From Cellulomonas avistercoris (lineage in GTDB: Bacteria; Actinomycetota; Actinomycetes; Actinomycetales; Cellulomonadaceae): a DNA stretch of 64,000 nucleotides. A program made the position numbers and the translations under genes. Of the stretch, positions 1-15,253 are shown in pieces. Where the stretch lies: NCBI RefSeq assembly GCF_014836445.1, contig NZ_JACSQV010000003.1, forward strand, positions 1-64,000. Direction: 5' to 3'. The notes below the pieces were generated by a model that was given only the letters and a program-made list of their open reading frames with translations, was not told the DNA's origin and did no database searches. The stretch's first letter is position 1. Each line of letters starts with the position of its first letter.

Positions 1-50
1 CGATGGTACTGCACCCGCCAGGGTGTGGGAGAGTAGGACGCCGCCGGACA
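1..50 (+). rRNA. rrf: 5S ribosomal RNA, 3' end (partial)
   Basis: The first bases match the conserved 3' part of actinobacterial 5S rRNA, including the GATGGTACTGC and GTGGGAGAGTAGGACGCCGCC segments. The 5' part lies outside the window, so this is the tail of an rRNA operon. The exact 3' end is uncertain by a few bases. A strong hairpin follows directly. Confidence 0.93.
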
Positions 51-60
51 ATCATTCAAC

Positions 61-96
61 GAAAGGCCCACCCCTCACGGGGTGGGCCTTTCGTCG
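61..96 (+). terminator. rRNA operon terminator
   Basis: A perfect 13-bp inverted repeat (62-74 with 79-91, loop TCAC) ends in TTT and follows the 5S rRNA directly. It is a typical rho-independent terminator. The bases from 97 to 247 hold no gene or recognisable signal. Confidence 0.93.
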
Positions 97-247
97 TTCC
101 GCGGTGCGTGACCGTCGCGCCGGCCCTGCACCGCGCACCGGGGGAATGCCAGGAGCTGCCACGCGCCCTTGCAGGCTGGGAATGCAGAAGGCCGGAGCAG
201 CAGTGCTGCCCCGGCCTCCTGGTCCGCTCGTTGCGACGCGGGCCGCG

Positions 248-2470
<2,223 letters not shown>

Positions 2471-2509
2471 GCCCCTACCCAACCACCCTTGGGGTGTCGC
2501 CGCAGGTGG

Positions 2510-3379
2510 TCACGCGTGGCGCGCGACGTCGGCCCCTGCGGGGGGACGGCGGGCGGTGCTGCCACGCGCGACGAGGCGGGGCAGGGGTGCGGTCGACGTC
2601 GTCGGGCGGCCCGACGCGAGCAGGTTCAGCACGGCGTCGGCCACCTGCACGCCCATGGCGTGGACATCGAGGCTCATGGCCGACAGCGGCGGGTGCGCGA
2701 GCCGGCACATCGCCGAGTCGTCCCACGCGAGGAGCGACACGTCCCCGGGGACCGCCAGTCCCATCTCGTGGGCCACCCCGAGACCAGCGAGGGCCATGAC
2801 GTCGTTGTCGAACACGAGGGCCGACGGCGGGTCGTTGCGCCCGAGCAGCGCGCGCGCCGCGCGGGTGCCGGACGCCTCGCCGTAGTCGCCTTCGACGACG
2901 ACGCCGTGCGCACCGCGAGCGGCGCACTCCGCGAGGAACGCGCGGGTGCGTGAGCGGGTGTGCGCGAGCGTCGCGGGCCCGGACACGCGCCCGATCCTGT
3001 CGTGACCGAGGTCGACCAGGTAGCCGACGGCGTCGTGCATGGCCTGGGCGTTGTCGATCCACACGTGCGCCACGTCGGGCAGGGTCCGCTCCGGCCCGCC
3101 GACGACGACGGTGGGGATCGCGAGCTCGCGCAGCACGGCCGGCCGCGGGTCGGCGTCGACGAGGTTGACGAGCACCACCGCGTCCACGAGGCGGCCCCGG
3201 CCCCAACGCCGGTAGGCGGCGATCTCGGCGTCGTGGTCGGGCACCACGTGCAGCAGCAGCGACCGGTCGTCGGTCGACAGCGTCTCGTCGATGCCCCCGA
3301 TGAGCTCCATGAAGAAGGGCTCGAGACCCAGCAGCCGCGCGGGGCGTGCCAGCACCAGTCCGATCGCGTCTGCGCCCAC
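2510..3379 (-). CDS. LacI-type ligand-binding domain protein lacking the HTH
   Basis: The 289 residues match the periplasmic-binding-like sensor half of LacI/GalR regulators, from GADAIGLVLARPARLLGLEP through the LLAWDDSAMCRLAHPPLSAM region to a normal C terminus. The usual 55-60-residue N-terminal HTH and hinge helix are missing. Only 64 bases separate the GTG at 3379 from the stop of the GH2 gene upstream, and no reading frame there encodes an HTH. A -10-like TACGCT lies 7 nt before this GTG, as for other leaderless genes here, so the short form may be genuinely expressed. It could bind sugar without DNA contact, modulate another regulator, or be a decaying remnant. No signal peptide is present, so a transport binding protein is unlikely. 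Confidence 0.75.
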   Translation of the reverse strand: MGADAIGLVLARPARLLGLEPFFMELIGGIDETLSTDDRSLLLHVVPDHDAEIAAYRRWGRGRLVDAVVLVNLVDADPRPAVLRELAIPTVVVGGPERTLPDVAHVWIDNAQAMHDAVGYLVDLGHDRIGRVSGPATLAHTRSRTRAFLAECAARGAHGVVVEGDYGEASGTRAARALLGRNDPPSALVFDNDVMALAGLGVAHEMGLAVPGDVSLLAWDDSAMCRLAHPPLSAMSLDVHAMGVQVADAVLNLLASGRPTTSTAPLPRLVARGSTARRPPAGADVARHA

Positions 3380-3386
3380 GGCGGTC

Positions 3387-3392
3387 AGCGTA
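3387..3392 (-). promoter_or_regulatory. -10 element for the HTH-less LacI-like gene
   Basis: On the minus strand TACGCT is followed by 7 nt and then GTG at 3379, which predicts a leaderless transcript. No convincing -35 is seen. Confidence 0.4.
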
Positions 3393-3443
3393 GCGGGGGG
3401 TGCGTAGGCCGGACCGTGCCGGGCTGCCGCTCCGACGGCGCCC

Positions 3444-5918
3444 TCACGGGCCCGCCGCGCCCGCCGCGCCCGCCGCGCGCGCCGGGACGACGAGGTCGTT
3501 GGCGCTGCGCAGCACGGGCGGTGCGACGAGCGTGGTCGGGTCGAGCACCTCGGTGCTGCGGACGCGGAACGTCGTCGTGGCACCCGCCGGCAGCGTCACC
3601 AGGGCAGCGTCCACGCTCGCCGCGGGGTCGACGCGGTCGACGAGCAGCGTGAGGTCGCGCGCGAGCGAGCGCGCCGTCACCTCGACGTGGTAGCCGTCCT
3701 GCACCGGGTGGACGCGGGCGTCGTACGGCGCGGGGTCGAGCGCGAGGTCGACGTCCTCGACCCAGGTGTGCGCCGCGCGGCGTCCGTCCAGCGTGACGAC
3801 GAGGACCTCGCGCGTCGCGTCGCCCGGGGTGCGCAGGGTGGCCGCGATCGGGAACGTGCCGACCGACCACGCGCCGACGGTCAGCGGCAGCTCGGTGCGT
3901 GCGAGCAGGTGGCCCTCGAGCGTCTGGCGCTCGAGGACGGCGACCGCCTTCCACAGCACCGGGGTGTCGTTGACGGCGACGAGCGTCTCGCGCCCGTCCC
4001 GGGGCTGGACGGTCACGAGACGCTCGGCGAAGGCCGCCCGCATCGCCCACCACAGCGGCTTGGGCCGGCCGTCGCCGTCGATCGCGGACGACGACGTCAC
4101 CGGCCGGCAGTCGTTGAGCTGCCGCACGATCACCCCCGCGGTCGTGGGCCACCAGGAGCGGTGGTGCTCGATCCCGCCACGCACGGCGCGGGCCTGGGTG
4201 AGCTGCGCGGCCCACAGTCGGTCGTCGAGGCCCGCCGGGGCGCCGACGACGGCGCGGTCCGACGCGCGGACGGCACGCTGCAGCGTCGCCCACGTCGGCG
4301 GGCCGGGGAAGCCGAGGTCGGCGCAGAACCGGGGGACCTCGTCGCGGTACGCGGTGTCGCCGAGGCAGCTGCCGACCTCACCGTGGTGGTGCGTGCCGTG
4401 GTCGAGGTCGTTGGGGTGCACGTCGTCGACGTCGAAGCCCGGCGAGGAGGGGCTGTTGACCACGTACGGCCGTGTCGGGTCGAGCTCGGCGACCACGGCG
4501 GGCAGGACCTCGGTCGCGTACCGTCGCCCCCACGTGCGGCCGTCGAGCTCGCGGTGCCACCCACGGTCGCGGTAGGCCCACAGGTACTCGTCGCCGCCGT
4601 TCCACACGACCAGGGAGGGGTGCGGCGTCAGACGTGCGACGTGCTCGCGCGCCTCCGCCTCGATCTCCTCGCGCAGCGGGGACTCCTCCGGGTAGGCGGC
4701 GCACGCGAGCAGGAAGTCCTGCCAGACGAGCAGGCCGCGCTCGTCGCACAGCTCGTAGAAGTCCTGCGACTCGTAGATCCCGCTGCCCCGGACCCGCAGG
4801 AGGTTCAGCCGCGCTCCGAGCGCCTGGTCGAGGCGGCGTGCGAGGCGGGTGCGCGTGACCCGCGTCAGCAGGTGGTCGTCGGGGACCCAGCCGGCGCCGC
4901 GGACGGACACGGACCTGCCGTTGACGCGCAGCGTGAACGCGCTGCCCTGGTCGTCGGGTGCGGTGTCGAGCTCGACGGTGCGGAACCCGATCCGGCGGGA
5001 CCAGCAGCCCAGCGGGGGGCCGGTGCCGCGGGGGCCGGCCGGCGCGCCGGGATCGGCGGCCCGCAGCTCGACGTGCAGGTCGTGCAGCGGCTGCGCGCCG
5101 TGGCCCGCGGGCCACCACAGGGGCGCGTGCGGGACCTCGAGCCGTGCGGTGGTCCGCAGGGCGCCCGCGTGGACCTCGGCGACCGTCTCGGCACCTGCGA
5201 CGCGCGCCGCAACGACGAGGGGGACGTGGCCGCCCGTGAGCCCGGAGCGCTCGACGTCGACGTGCACCTGGACCCGCGCCGTGCCGTCGGGCTCGACGGT
5301 GACGAGCGGCCGTACCGTCGCGAGGCGTGCGACGCGCCACCGCTCGACCCGCACCGGCCGCCACAGACCCGCGGTCTGCAGGCCGGGTTCGCGGTCCCGG
5401 CCGAACGAGCGCGCCATCTTGCGGACCAGGGGGAACGGCTGCGGGTGCACGCGCGGTCGGGGGCCCAGCCGGGCCTCCTCGGCCTCGGCGTGCGTCAGGG
5501 CCGACGCGAGCTCGACGCGCAGCAGCTGCGGGTCCCCGTGCAGGTGCTCGCGCAGGTCGATCCGGTAGGTGCGGTGCTGGTTGGCCGTGGACGCCAGCAG
5601 GGTGCTGCCCAGGTAGATCGTCGCGACGGTGTCCACACCCTCCAGGACGAGGTCGACGCGCTCGTCGGGGGCCGCCGGGCCGGTCGTCAGCAGGCGCGCG
5701 TAGACCCAGTCCACCCGGTTCATCCACGCGAGGTCCCCCTCGCGGCCGTCGGGGTCCGGGACGAGCCCGGCCGCGAGCAGGTCGGTGTGGGTGGTGCCGG
5801 GCACGCGTGCGGGCACCCCGGCCCGCAGCCGCTGGGCCAGGCCGGCGGGGAGGCCCGGGGGAAGCGTCGCGGCGACGGCGGTGAGGGTCCAGCCCTCGTC
5901 GAGCACGTCCTGGTCCAT
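3444..5918 (-). CDS. GH2 beta-mannosidase-like protein with altered active site
   Basis: The 824-residue protein has the length and domain order of GH2 beta-mannosidases: an N-terminal jelly-roll (RVPGTTHTDLLAAG, WMNRVDWVYARLL), immunoglobulin-like domains and a central TIM barrel. Such enzymes release mannose from manno-oligosaccharides. Two catalytic segments deviate. Around residue 441 the usual Asn-Glu acid/base pair reads Asp-Glu (WNGGDEYLW). Around residue 533 the usual nucleophile Glu of RFxxEFG reads Asp (RFCADLGF). Activity may be changed or lost. The ATG at 5918 has GGGAG upstream and starts the N-terminal domain; longer in-frame upstream sequence runs into the divergent gene. It is divergent from a GH36 alpha-galactosidase, which fits galactomannan side-chain and main-chain degradation. 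Confidence 0.83.
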   Translation of the reverse strand: MDQDVLDEGWTLTAVAATLPPGLPAGLAQRLRAGVPARVPGTTHTDLLAAGLVPDPDGREGDLAWMNRVDWVYARLLTTGPAAPDERVDLVLEGVDTVATIYLGSTLLASTANQHRTYRIDLREHLHGDPQLLRVELASALTHAEAEEARLGPRPRVHPQPFPLVRKMARSFGRDREPGLQTAGLWRPVRVERWRVARLATVRPLVTVEPDGTARVQVHVDVERSGLTGGHVPLVVAARVAGAETVAEVHAGALRTTARLEVPHAPLWWPAGHGAQPLHDLHVELRAADPGAPAGPRGTGPPLGCWSRRIGFRTVELDTAPDDQGSAFTLRVNGRSVSVRGAGWVPDDHLLTRVTRTRLARRLDQALGARLNLLRVRGSGIYESQDFYELCDERGLLVWQDFLLACAAYPEESPLREEIEAEAREHVARLTPHPSLVVWNGGDEYLWAYRDRGWHRELDGRTWGRRYATEVLPAVVAELDPTRPYVVNSPSSPGFDVDDVHPNDLDHGTHHHGEVGSCLGDTAYRDEVPRFCADLGFPGPPTWATLQRAVRASDRAVVGAPAGLDDRLWAAQLTQARAVRGGIEHHRSWWPTTAGVIVRQLNDCRPVTSSSAIDGDGRPKPLWWAMRAAFAERLVTVQPRDGRETLVAVNDTPVLWKAVAVLERQTLEGHLLARTELPLTVGAWSVGTFPIAATLRTPGDATREVLVVTLDGRRAAHTWVEDVDLALDPAPYDARVHPVQDGYHVEVTARSLARDLTLLVDRVDPAASVDAALVTLPAGATTTFRVRSTEVLDPTTLVAPPVLRSANDLVVPARAAGAAGAAGP

Positions 5919-5997
5919 GTGCGAGGTGCTCCCGGGTCGACGGCTCCGGTGCGCGGCGTCGCGCGGCGGGTCGTCGTCGACCTCGAGCCGAGCGACA

Positions 5998-6026
5998 TTG
6001 TTAGGCTCCCGAACTAAGTAAGTCAA
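5998..6026 (-). promoter_or_regulatory. Promoter of the GH2 gene
   Basis: On the minus strand TTGACT (6026-6021) and TAACAA (6003-5998) are separated by exactly 17 bp, a good housekeeping-type promoter. It gives a leader of about 70 nt before the ATG at 5918. The palindromic element at 6001-6017 lies inside the spacer and -10, so binding there would block transcription. Confidence 0.55.
6001..6017. promoter_or_regulatory. Candidate ROK-type operator between divergent GH2 and GH36 genes
   Basis: TTAGGCTCCCGAACTAA has TTAG and CTAA half-sites. The right half plus neighbours reads TTAGTTCGG on the other strand. TTAGTT/AACTAA half-sites are typical of XylR/NagC-like ROK repressors, and a ROK gene lies at 8333. 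The assignment of binder to site is inferred. Confidence 0.45.
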
Positions 6027-6063
6027 CGTCGTAGGGTGGTCCCGATCCCCACGGAGGTGAGCG

Positions 6064-8268
6064 GTGCCCCAGCGTCCCGACGACGAGACGACCACCATGA
6101 CGAGCGCCCGACCGGACCACGCCCCGCCCGCGGTCCCCGCGGACCTGCTGCACCTGCGTGCGGCCGGTGTGAGCCTCGTCCTCGACCTCACGGGGCTGCC
6201 CCGCGTCCTGCACTGGGGAGCCGACCTCGGCGACCTCGACGACGCCGGGCTGGATGACCTGCGGCGCGCTGCGCGTCCTGCCGGCATGGGCTCGCCCGTG
6301 GACGGCGACGTCGGGCCGACCGTGCTGCCCGCCCAGTCCGACGGCTGGCTCGGGACGCCGGGGCTCACCGGCTCGCGCGCCGGACGTGCCTGGTCCGCCG
6401 CGTTCACCGCCGGTGCGGCGGCGCTCACGCGCACCGCCGACGGCGGCGCCGTCCTGGTCGTGCCCGCGGCCGACCCCGCCGCCGGCCTCGGGCTCGAGCT
6501 CGTCCTCGAGCTGACCCCGCAGGGACTCGTGCGCCAGCGGGCCACCCTCACCAACACGGGCGAGGACGTCTACGAGGTCGCGAGCCTCACGCTGACGCTC
6601 CCGGTGCCCGCGCGCGCCGCCACGCTCCTCGACCTCGGCGGGCACTGGGCGCGCGAGCGCGCGCCGATGCGCACGGCCTTCACGCACGGCACGCGGCTGC
6701 GCGAGAACCGGCGCGGGCGCACCGGCTTCGACACCCCGTACGTGCTGGTCGCCGGTACCGAGGACCTCGCGCACCGGCGCGGGGAGGCCTGGGGGTGGCA
6801 CGTCGCCTGGTCCGGCAACCACCGCAGCCTCGCCGAGCGCCACCACTACCACCCCGGCCTGCTCGGCGGGGGTGAGCTGCTCGGGCCCGGCGAGGTGCGG
6901 CTCGCACCCGGCGAGGCGTACACCAGCCCCTGGGTCTACGGGTCGTACGGCGAGCAGGGCCTCGACGCGCTCGCGGCGCGCTTCCACGCCTGGATGCGGG
7001 CGCGGCCCCAGCACCCGAGCAGCCCGCGACCGGTCACGCTCAACACCTGGGAGGCCGTGTACTTCGACCACGACCTGGCCCGGCTCGTCGAGCTCGCGGA
7101 CGCGGCAGCAGCCGTCGGCGCCGAGCGCTTCGTCCTCGACGACGGCTGGTTCGGCTCGCGCCGGGACGACACGAGCGGGCTGGGGGACTGGTTCGTGTCC
7201 GACGAGGTCTGGCCCGACGGGCTGCACCCGCTGATCGACCACGTGACCGGCCTCGGGATGCAGTTCGGCCTGTGGGTCGAGCCCGAGATGGTCAACCCGG
7301 ACTCCGACCTGGCGCGGGCGCACCCGGACTGGATGCTGCAGCTGCCCGACCGCCTGCCGCGGCCGACGCGGCACCAGCAGGTGCTCGACCTCGCGCGGCC
7401 GGAGGCGTACGCGTACGTGCTCGGGCGTCTCGACGCCCTGCTCACGGAGAACGACATCGCGTACCTCAAGTGGGACCACAACAGGGACCTCGTCGACGCG
7501 GGGCACGGAGCCGACGGCGTGCCCGGGGTCCACGGGCAGACGCTCGCGGTGTACCGGCTGCTCGACGACCTGCGCGCACGCCACCCGCGGATCGAGATCG
7601 AGTCCTGCTCGTCGGGGGGTGCGCGGATCGACCTCGAGATCCTGCAGCGGACCGACCGCGTGTGGGCGTCGGACTGCATCGACGCGCTCGAGCGCCGGTC
7701 CATCCAGCCGTGGACCAACCTGCTGATCCCGCTCGAGCTCATCGGTGCGCACATCGGCTCCGGGACCGCGCACAGCACGGGCCGCAGCGCGTCCCTCGGG
7801 TTCCGGGCCGGCACCGCGCTGTTCGGGCACCTCGGCATCGAGTGGGACCTGCGGGAGGCCGACGACGCGCAGCGTGCCGAGCTCGCCGCGTGGGTCGCGC
7901 TCTACAAGGAGGTGCGCGGCCTGCTGCACACCGGCGTGAGCGTGCACGCCGACACCGCGGACCCCGCGGTCCAGGTGCACGGCGTCGTCGCGCAGGACGG
8001 CTCGGACGCGCTGTTCGCGGTCGCGACGCTCGGGTCGTCGGCGCAGATGCCGGCGGACGCCGTCCTGCTGCCCGGGCTGGACCCGGACGCCACGTACCAC
8101 CTGCGACCGCAGGCGCCGGGCGACGTCGTGACGCACGGGCAGGGCGTGTCGTGGTGGGGACCCGAGGGGGTCCGTGCCACCGGGCGCGCGCTCGAGCGGC
8201 TCGGCGTGCGGCCGCCGCAGCTCTCGCCCGAGCGCCTCGTGCTGCTGCGCGCGACGCGCGTGGGGTGA
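6064..8268 (+). CDS. Alpha-galactosidase (GH36)
   Basis: It hydrolyses terminal alpha-1,6-galactose from raffinose-type sugars or galactomannan oligosaccharides. The 734-residue protein has an N-terminal beta-sandwich, a (beta/alpha)8 barrel and a C-terminal beta domain, the normal length for bacterial GH36. The nucleophile Asp471 lies in YLKWDHNRD and the acid/base Asp537 in WASDCIDALERR; FVLDDGWFGSRRDD and LWVEPEMVNPDSDL are also conserved. A GTG start at 6064 is supported by GGAGGTGA 3 nt upstream. No signal peptide is present, so it works inside the cell on imported oligosaccharides. It is divergent from the GH2 gene and followed by a ROK regulator. Confidence 0.94.
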   Translation: MPQRPDDETTTMTSARPDHAPPAVPADLLHLRAAGVSLVLDLTGLPRVLHWGADLGDLDDAGLDDLRRAARPAGMGSPVDGDVGPTVLPAQSDGWLGTPGLTGSRAGRAWSAAFTAGAAALTRTADGGAVLVVPAADPAAGLGLELVLELTPQGLVRQRATLTNTGEDVYEVASLTLTLPVPARAATLLDLGGHWARERAPMRTAFTHGTRLRENRRGRTGFDTPYVLVAGTEDLAHRRGEAWGWHVAWSGNHRSLAERHHYHPGLLGGGELLGPGEVRLAPGEAYTSPWVYGSYGEQGLDALAARFHAWMRARPQHPSSPRPVTLNTWEAVYFDHDLARLVELADAAAAVGAERFVLDDGWFGSRRDDTSGLGDWFVSDEVWPDGLHPLIDHVTGLGMQFGLWVEPEMVNPDSDLARAHPDWMLQLPDRLPRPTRHQQVLDLARPEAYAYVLGRLDALLTENDIAYLKWDHNRDLVDAGHGADGVPGVHGQTLAVYRLLDDLRARHPRIEIESCSSGGARIDLEILQRTDRVWASDCIDALERRSIQPWTNLLIPLELIGAHIGSGTAHSTGRSASLGFRAGTALFGHLGIEWDLREADDAQRAELAAWVALYKEVRGLLHTGVSVHADTADPAVQVHGVVAQDGSDALFAVATLGSSAQMPADAVLLPGLDPDATYHLRPQAPGDVVTHGQGVSWWGPEGVRATGRALERLGVRPPQLSPERLVLLRATRVG

Positions 8269-8332
8269 GCCCACGGGAGGGTGGCGCTCGGCAGGTCCTC
8301 ACCCGGTGGTCGGCACGTCGACGGGAGCAGGA

Positions 8333-9583
8333 GTGAACGCAGGCACACGTGGCCCCGGCGCCGCGCGCACGAGCAGCCGCAGCGCGGTCCTCGACGTCAT
8401 CCGCGCCGCGGGCACCATCAGCCGGGTCGAGCTGACCCGGGCCACCGGGCTGACCGCGGCCACCGTCTCGACGGCGGTGCGCCACCTCATCGACGACGGC
8501 CTCGTCGTGGAGGCCGGGCGGGCCGAGTCCACGGGCGGCAAGCCCCGCATGCTCCTGCAGCTCGACCCGGCGGCGCGCCATGCCGTCGGGGTGCACCTCG
8601 ACCACGCCGGCATCACCTACGTCATCGCCGACCTCGCGGGGCAGGTCGTCGCGCGCTGGCGGCGCCCCGGCACCGGAACCGACGACCCCCGGGACGTCGT
8701 GGCGCGGATCGCGGCCGAGATCGCGGCGACGGTCGCGCGCGTGGGCATCGACCCGGATCGGCTGCTCGGGCTCGGTGTCGTCTCGCCGGGGCCGCTCTCG
8801 ACCGCCACCGGCATGACGCTCGCGCCGCCCGTGATGCAGCACTGGGCGGAGTTCCCGCTCGCCGACGCCCTGGAGGACGCCGTCGGGCTGCCCGTGCTCC
8901 TCGACAACGACGCGACCGCCTCCGCCCTCGGCGAGTACTGGTCGGGCGGGGTGCCGACCGGTGCCGTGTGCGCCGCGCTGTACATGGGCACCGGCATCGG
9001 CGCCGGCATCATCGTCGACGGCACGGTCTACCGCGGCCGCTCCTCCAACGCGGGCGAGATCGGGCACGTCTGCGTCGACGTCGACGGGCCCGCGTGCTGG
9101 TGCGGCAGCCGCGGCTGCATCGAGGCGTTCGCCGGGCCCGCCGCCGTCGTCGCGCGCGCGACCGAGGCGGGCGTCCGGCTGCCCGGGCGCAGCGTCCCCG
9201 AGGACTTCGCCGCGCTGTCCCGCGCGGCCGCGCGCGGCGAGGAGGTGCCGGTGCGGCTGCTCGCCGACTCGGCGCGGTACGTCGCGACGGCCGCCCAGGT
9301 CCTGGCCAACGTCCTGGACCTCGACCTGCTGGTCCTCACGGGCGCGTCGTTCGCGCACGCGGGGTCGCTCTACCTGCCGGTGGTGCAGGAGCGGCTCACG
9401 GGCGGGTTCTTCGCCCGCGGGACACACGACGTGCGCGTCACGATCTCCTCGCAGGCGTCCGCGGCCCCGGCGGTCGGCGCCGCCGCGCTCGTGCTGCAGG
9501 CCGAGCTCGCGCCCCGGCAGGCGGGCCTGCGGATGGTCGTCGACACGCTCACCGAGGTCGCCGCGGGCACGGGCGTCGCCTGA
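8333..9583 (+). CDS. ROK family transcriptional regulator
   Basis: The 416-residue protein has an N-terminal winged HTH (about 20-75, ISRVELTRATGLTAATVSTA) followed by a ROK sugar-kinase-like domain. The ROK zinc signature CWCGSRGCIE near residue 260 and the phosphate-binding-like MGTGIGAGIIVDG are present. Such proteins (XylR, NagC, Mlc) are sugar-responsive repressors. The start is GTG at 8333, 65 bases after the GH36 stop, so the two are probably cotranscribed. It is the best local candidate for binding the operator at 6001-6017, since the neighbouring LacI-like protein lacks an HTH. Confidence 0.9.
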   Translation: MNAGTRGPGAARTSSRSAVLDVIRAAGTISRVELTRATGLTAATVSTAVRHLIDDGLVVEAGRAESTGGKPRMLLQLDPAARHAVGVHLDHAGITYVIADLAGQVVARWRRPGTGTDDPRDVVARIAAEIAATVARVGIDPDRLLGLGVVSPGPLSTATGMTLAPPVMQHWAEFPLADALEDAVGLPVLLDNDATASALGEYWSGGVPTGAVCAALYMGTGIGAGIIVDGTVYRGRSSNAGEIGHVCVDVDGPACWCGSRGCIEAFAGPAAVVARATEAGVRLPGRSVPEDFAALSRAAARGEEVPVRLLADSARYVATAAQVLANVLDLDLLVLTGASFAHAGSLYLPVVQERLTGGFFARGTHDVRVTISSQASAAPAVGAAALVLQAELAPRQAGLRMVVDTLTEVAAGTGVA

Positions 9584-9614
9584 CGGGGCCGGTGCGGGAG
9601 TGCGGCACCGCGGC

Positions 9615-10903
9615 TCAGGCCAGCAGACGCTCCAGCCCGGCCTGGGGGATCGGCGCCCACGCGGGTCGGTTGCGCGCCTCGTACACGGCCTCGTACAGCG
9701 TCTTGTCGAGCTCGAGCGCGCGCAGCAGCAGGGTGCTCGTCGGGTCGTCCAGCACGCCGTAGCCCGCGAGCAGTCCCGCACGCGCGTCGGCCGTCCAGGC
9801 CACCGCGGCCTCACCCGTGAGGCCGCCGACCGCCGCGGCGTAGTCGAACGATCGCAGCAGCCCCGCGACGTCGCGCAGCGCGAGGTCCGGGAGCACGCGC
9901 GCCGCCAGCGGTGCCAGGGGCTCGCCCTCGAAGTCGATGACGAACCAGCGGCCCGTCGAGCGCAGCACCTGGCCCAGGTGCAGGTCGCCGTGCACGCGCT
10001 GGCGCGGCGGCGTGGTCGCCAGACCGGCGACCTCGTCGGCCACGGCCCGCACGCGGTCGGCGTACGCGGCGAGCGCCGGCACGCCGGCGGTGGCCCACGC
10101 GAGCCGGTCGAGCAGGGAGCGGGCGGGCACGGCGCCCCCGTCGGTCACGGGGTCCGCACCGAACGCCCGGACCAGCGCGTCGTGCATGCCGGCCACCGTC
10201 GCACCGAGCTCGGCGGCCGGCTCGCCGAACGCGCGGCCCTCGCCGGCCCACGCGCACGCCAGCTCGAAGCCGTCCTGGGCGCCGGGCACGAAGGCGCTGA
10301 GCACCCCGAGGTAGCCGACCTCTGCGGCACCCGTCGACGACGTCCACCGTGCCTGGGCCCACGCGAGCGGCGCCGGGACGCCGTCCCAGCCGGCCGCGAC
10401 GAGACGACGCGGTACGTCGATGTCGGGGTTCTCGCCGCCGGCGAGCGTCCGCAGGACCTTGAGGATCCCCGTCGGCACGCCGTCCGCGCCGGGCAGGACG
10501 ACGGAGGTGTTCGACTGCTCACCGGTGACCACGCGCGCCGACGACACGTCGACGTCGGCCCCCGGTCCGTCCGCGGCCGCGAGCCACGCCGCGAGGAAGC
10601 GCGGGTCACCCGCGGCGTCGAGGACGCTGCGGCCCCCGACGTCCCCGACGACGGCCGCGGGGTCCGTGCCGGCGGGTGCCGTGCCCGCGAGCAGCAGCAC
10701 GGGCACCTGCAGCACGACGTCCACGGCGTCCGTGCGCGCCCGGACCAGCAGCACGCGCACGTCGTCGGCGAGGTGCAGCGTCCCGACCGGCGTGAGCTCG
10801 GCGTCCGCGCCCTTGGCCGGGTACCAGCGCCGCTGCGGCAGCCACGTGCCGAGCAGCCCGACCACGTCGCGGTCGACGTCGTCGGGTGCGAGCGCGTCGA
10901 GGA

Positions 10904-10907
<4 letters not shown>
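9615..10907 (-). CDS. mak: Maltokinase (Pep2/Mak)
   Basis: It phosphorylates maltose with ATP to maltose-1-phosphate, the donor for GlgE. The 430-residue protein has the Mak N-terminal cap ([15 protein letters not shown]) and an aminoglycoside-kinase-like C lobe. The catalytic loop [12 protein letters not shown] near 305 and the metal-binding IDFEGEP follow. The GTG start at 10907 overlaps the treS stop by 4 bases, showing translational coupling. It is the last gene of the glgE-treS-mak operon and converges on the ROK gene. Confidence 0.93.
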
Positions 10908-15099
<4,192 letters not shown>

Positions 15100-15106
15100 G
15101 GTCCCG

Positions 15107-15112
15107 AACCTA
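15107..15112 (-). promoter_or_regulatory. -10 element of glgE
   Basis: On the minus strand TAGGTT is followed by 7 nt and the GTG at 15099. No SD-like sequence precedes the start, which fits a leaderless transcript. Confidence 0.45.
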
Positions 15113-15241
15113 TCCGCCCGGCGGGGGTGGTGGCATCCGCTGGCGTCGCGCCGCGCGCCGTCGTCACCTGGTCCGGGAGGGTTCAGGACGATCGTCCGGA
15201 TCCCGATCGTCGACAGGGCTGTGGCGAGCGTCCGTTCTGCG

Positions 15242-15247
15242 TAGTCT
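15242..15247 (+). promoter_or_regulatory. -10 element of glgP
   Basis: TAGTCT lies 6 nt before the GTG at 15254 and no SD precedes the start, so a leaderless transcript is predicted. The 154-base gap to glgE holds the two divergent promoters and no gene. Confidence 0.5.
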
Positions 15248-15253
15248 GCGCCC

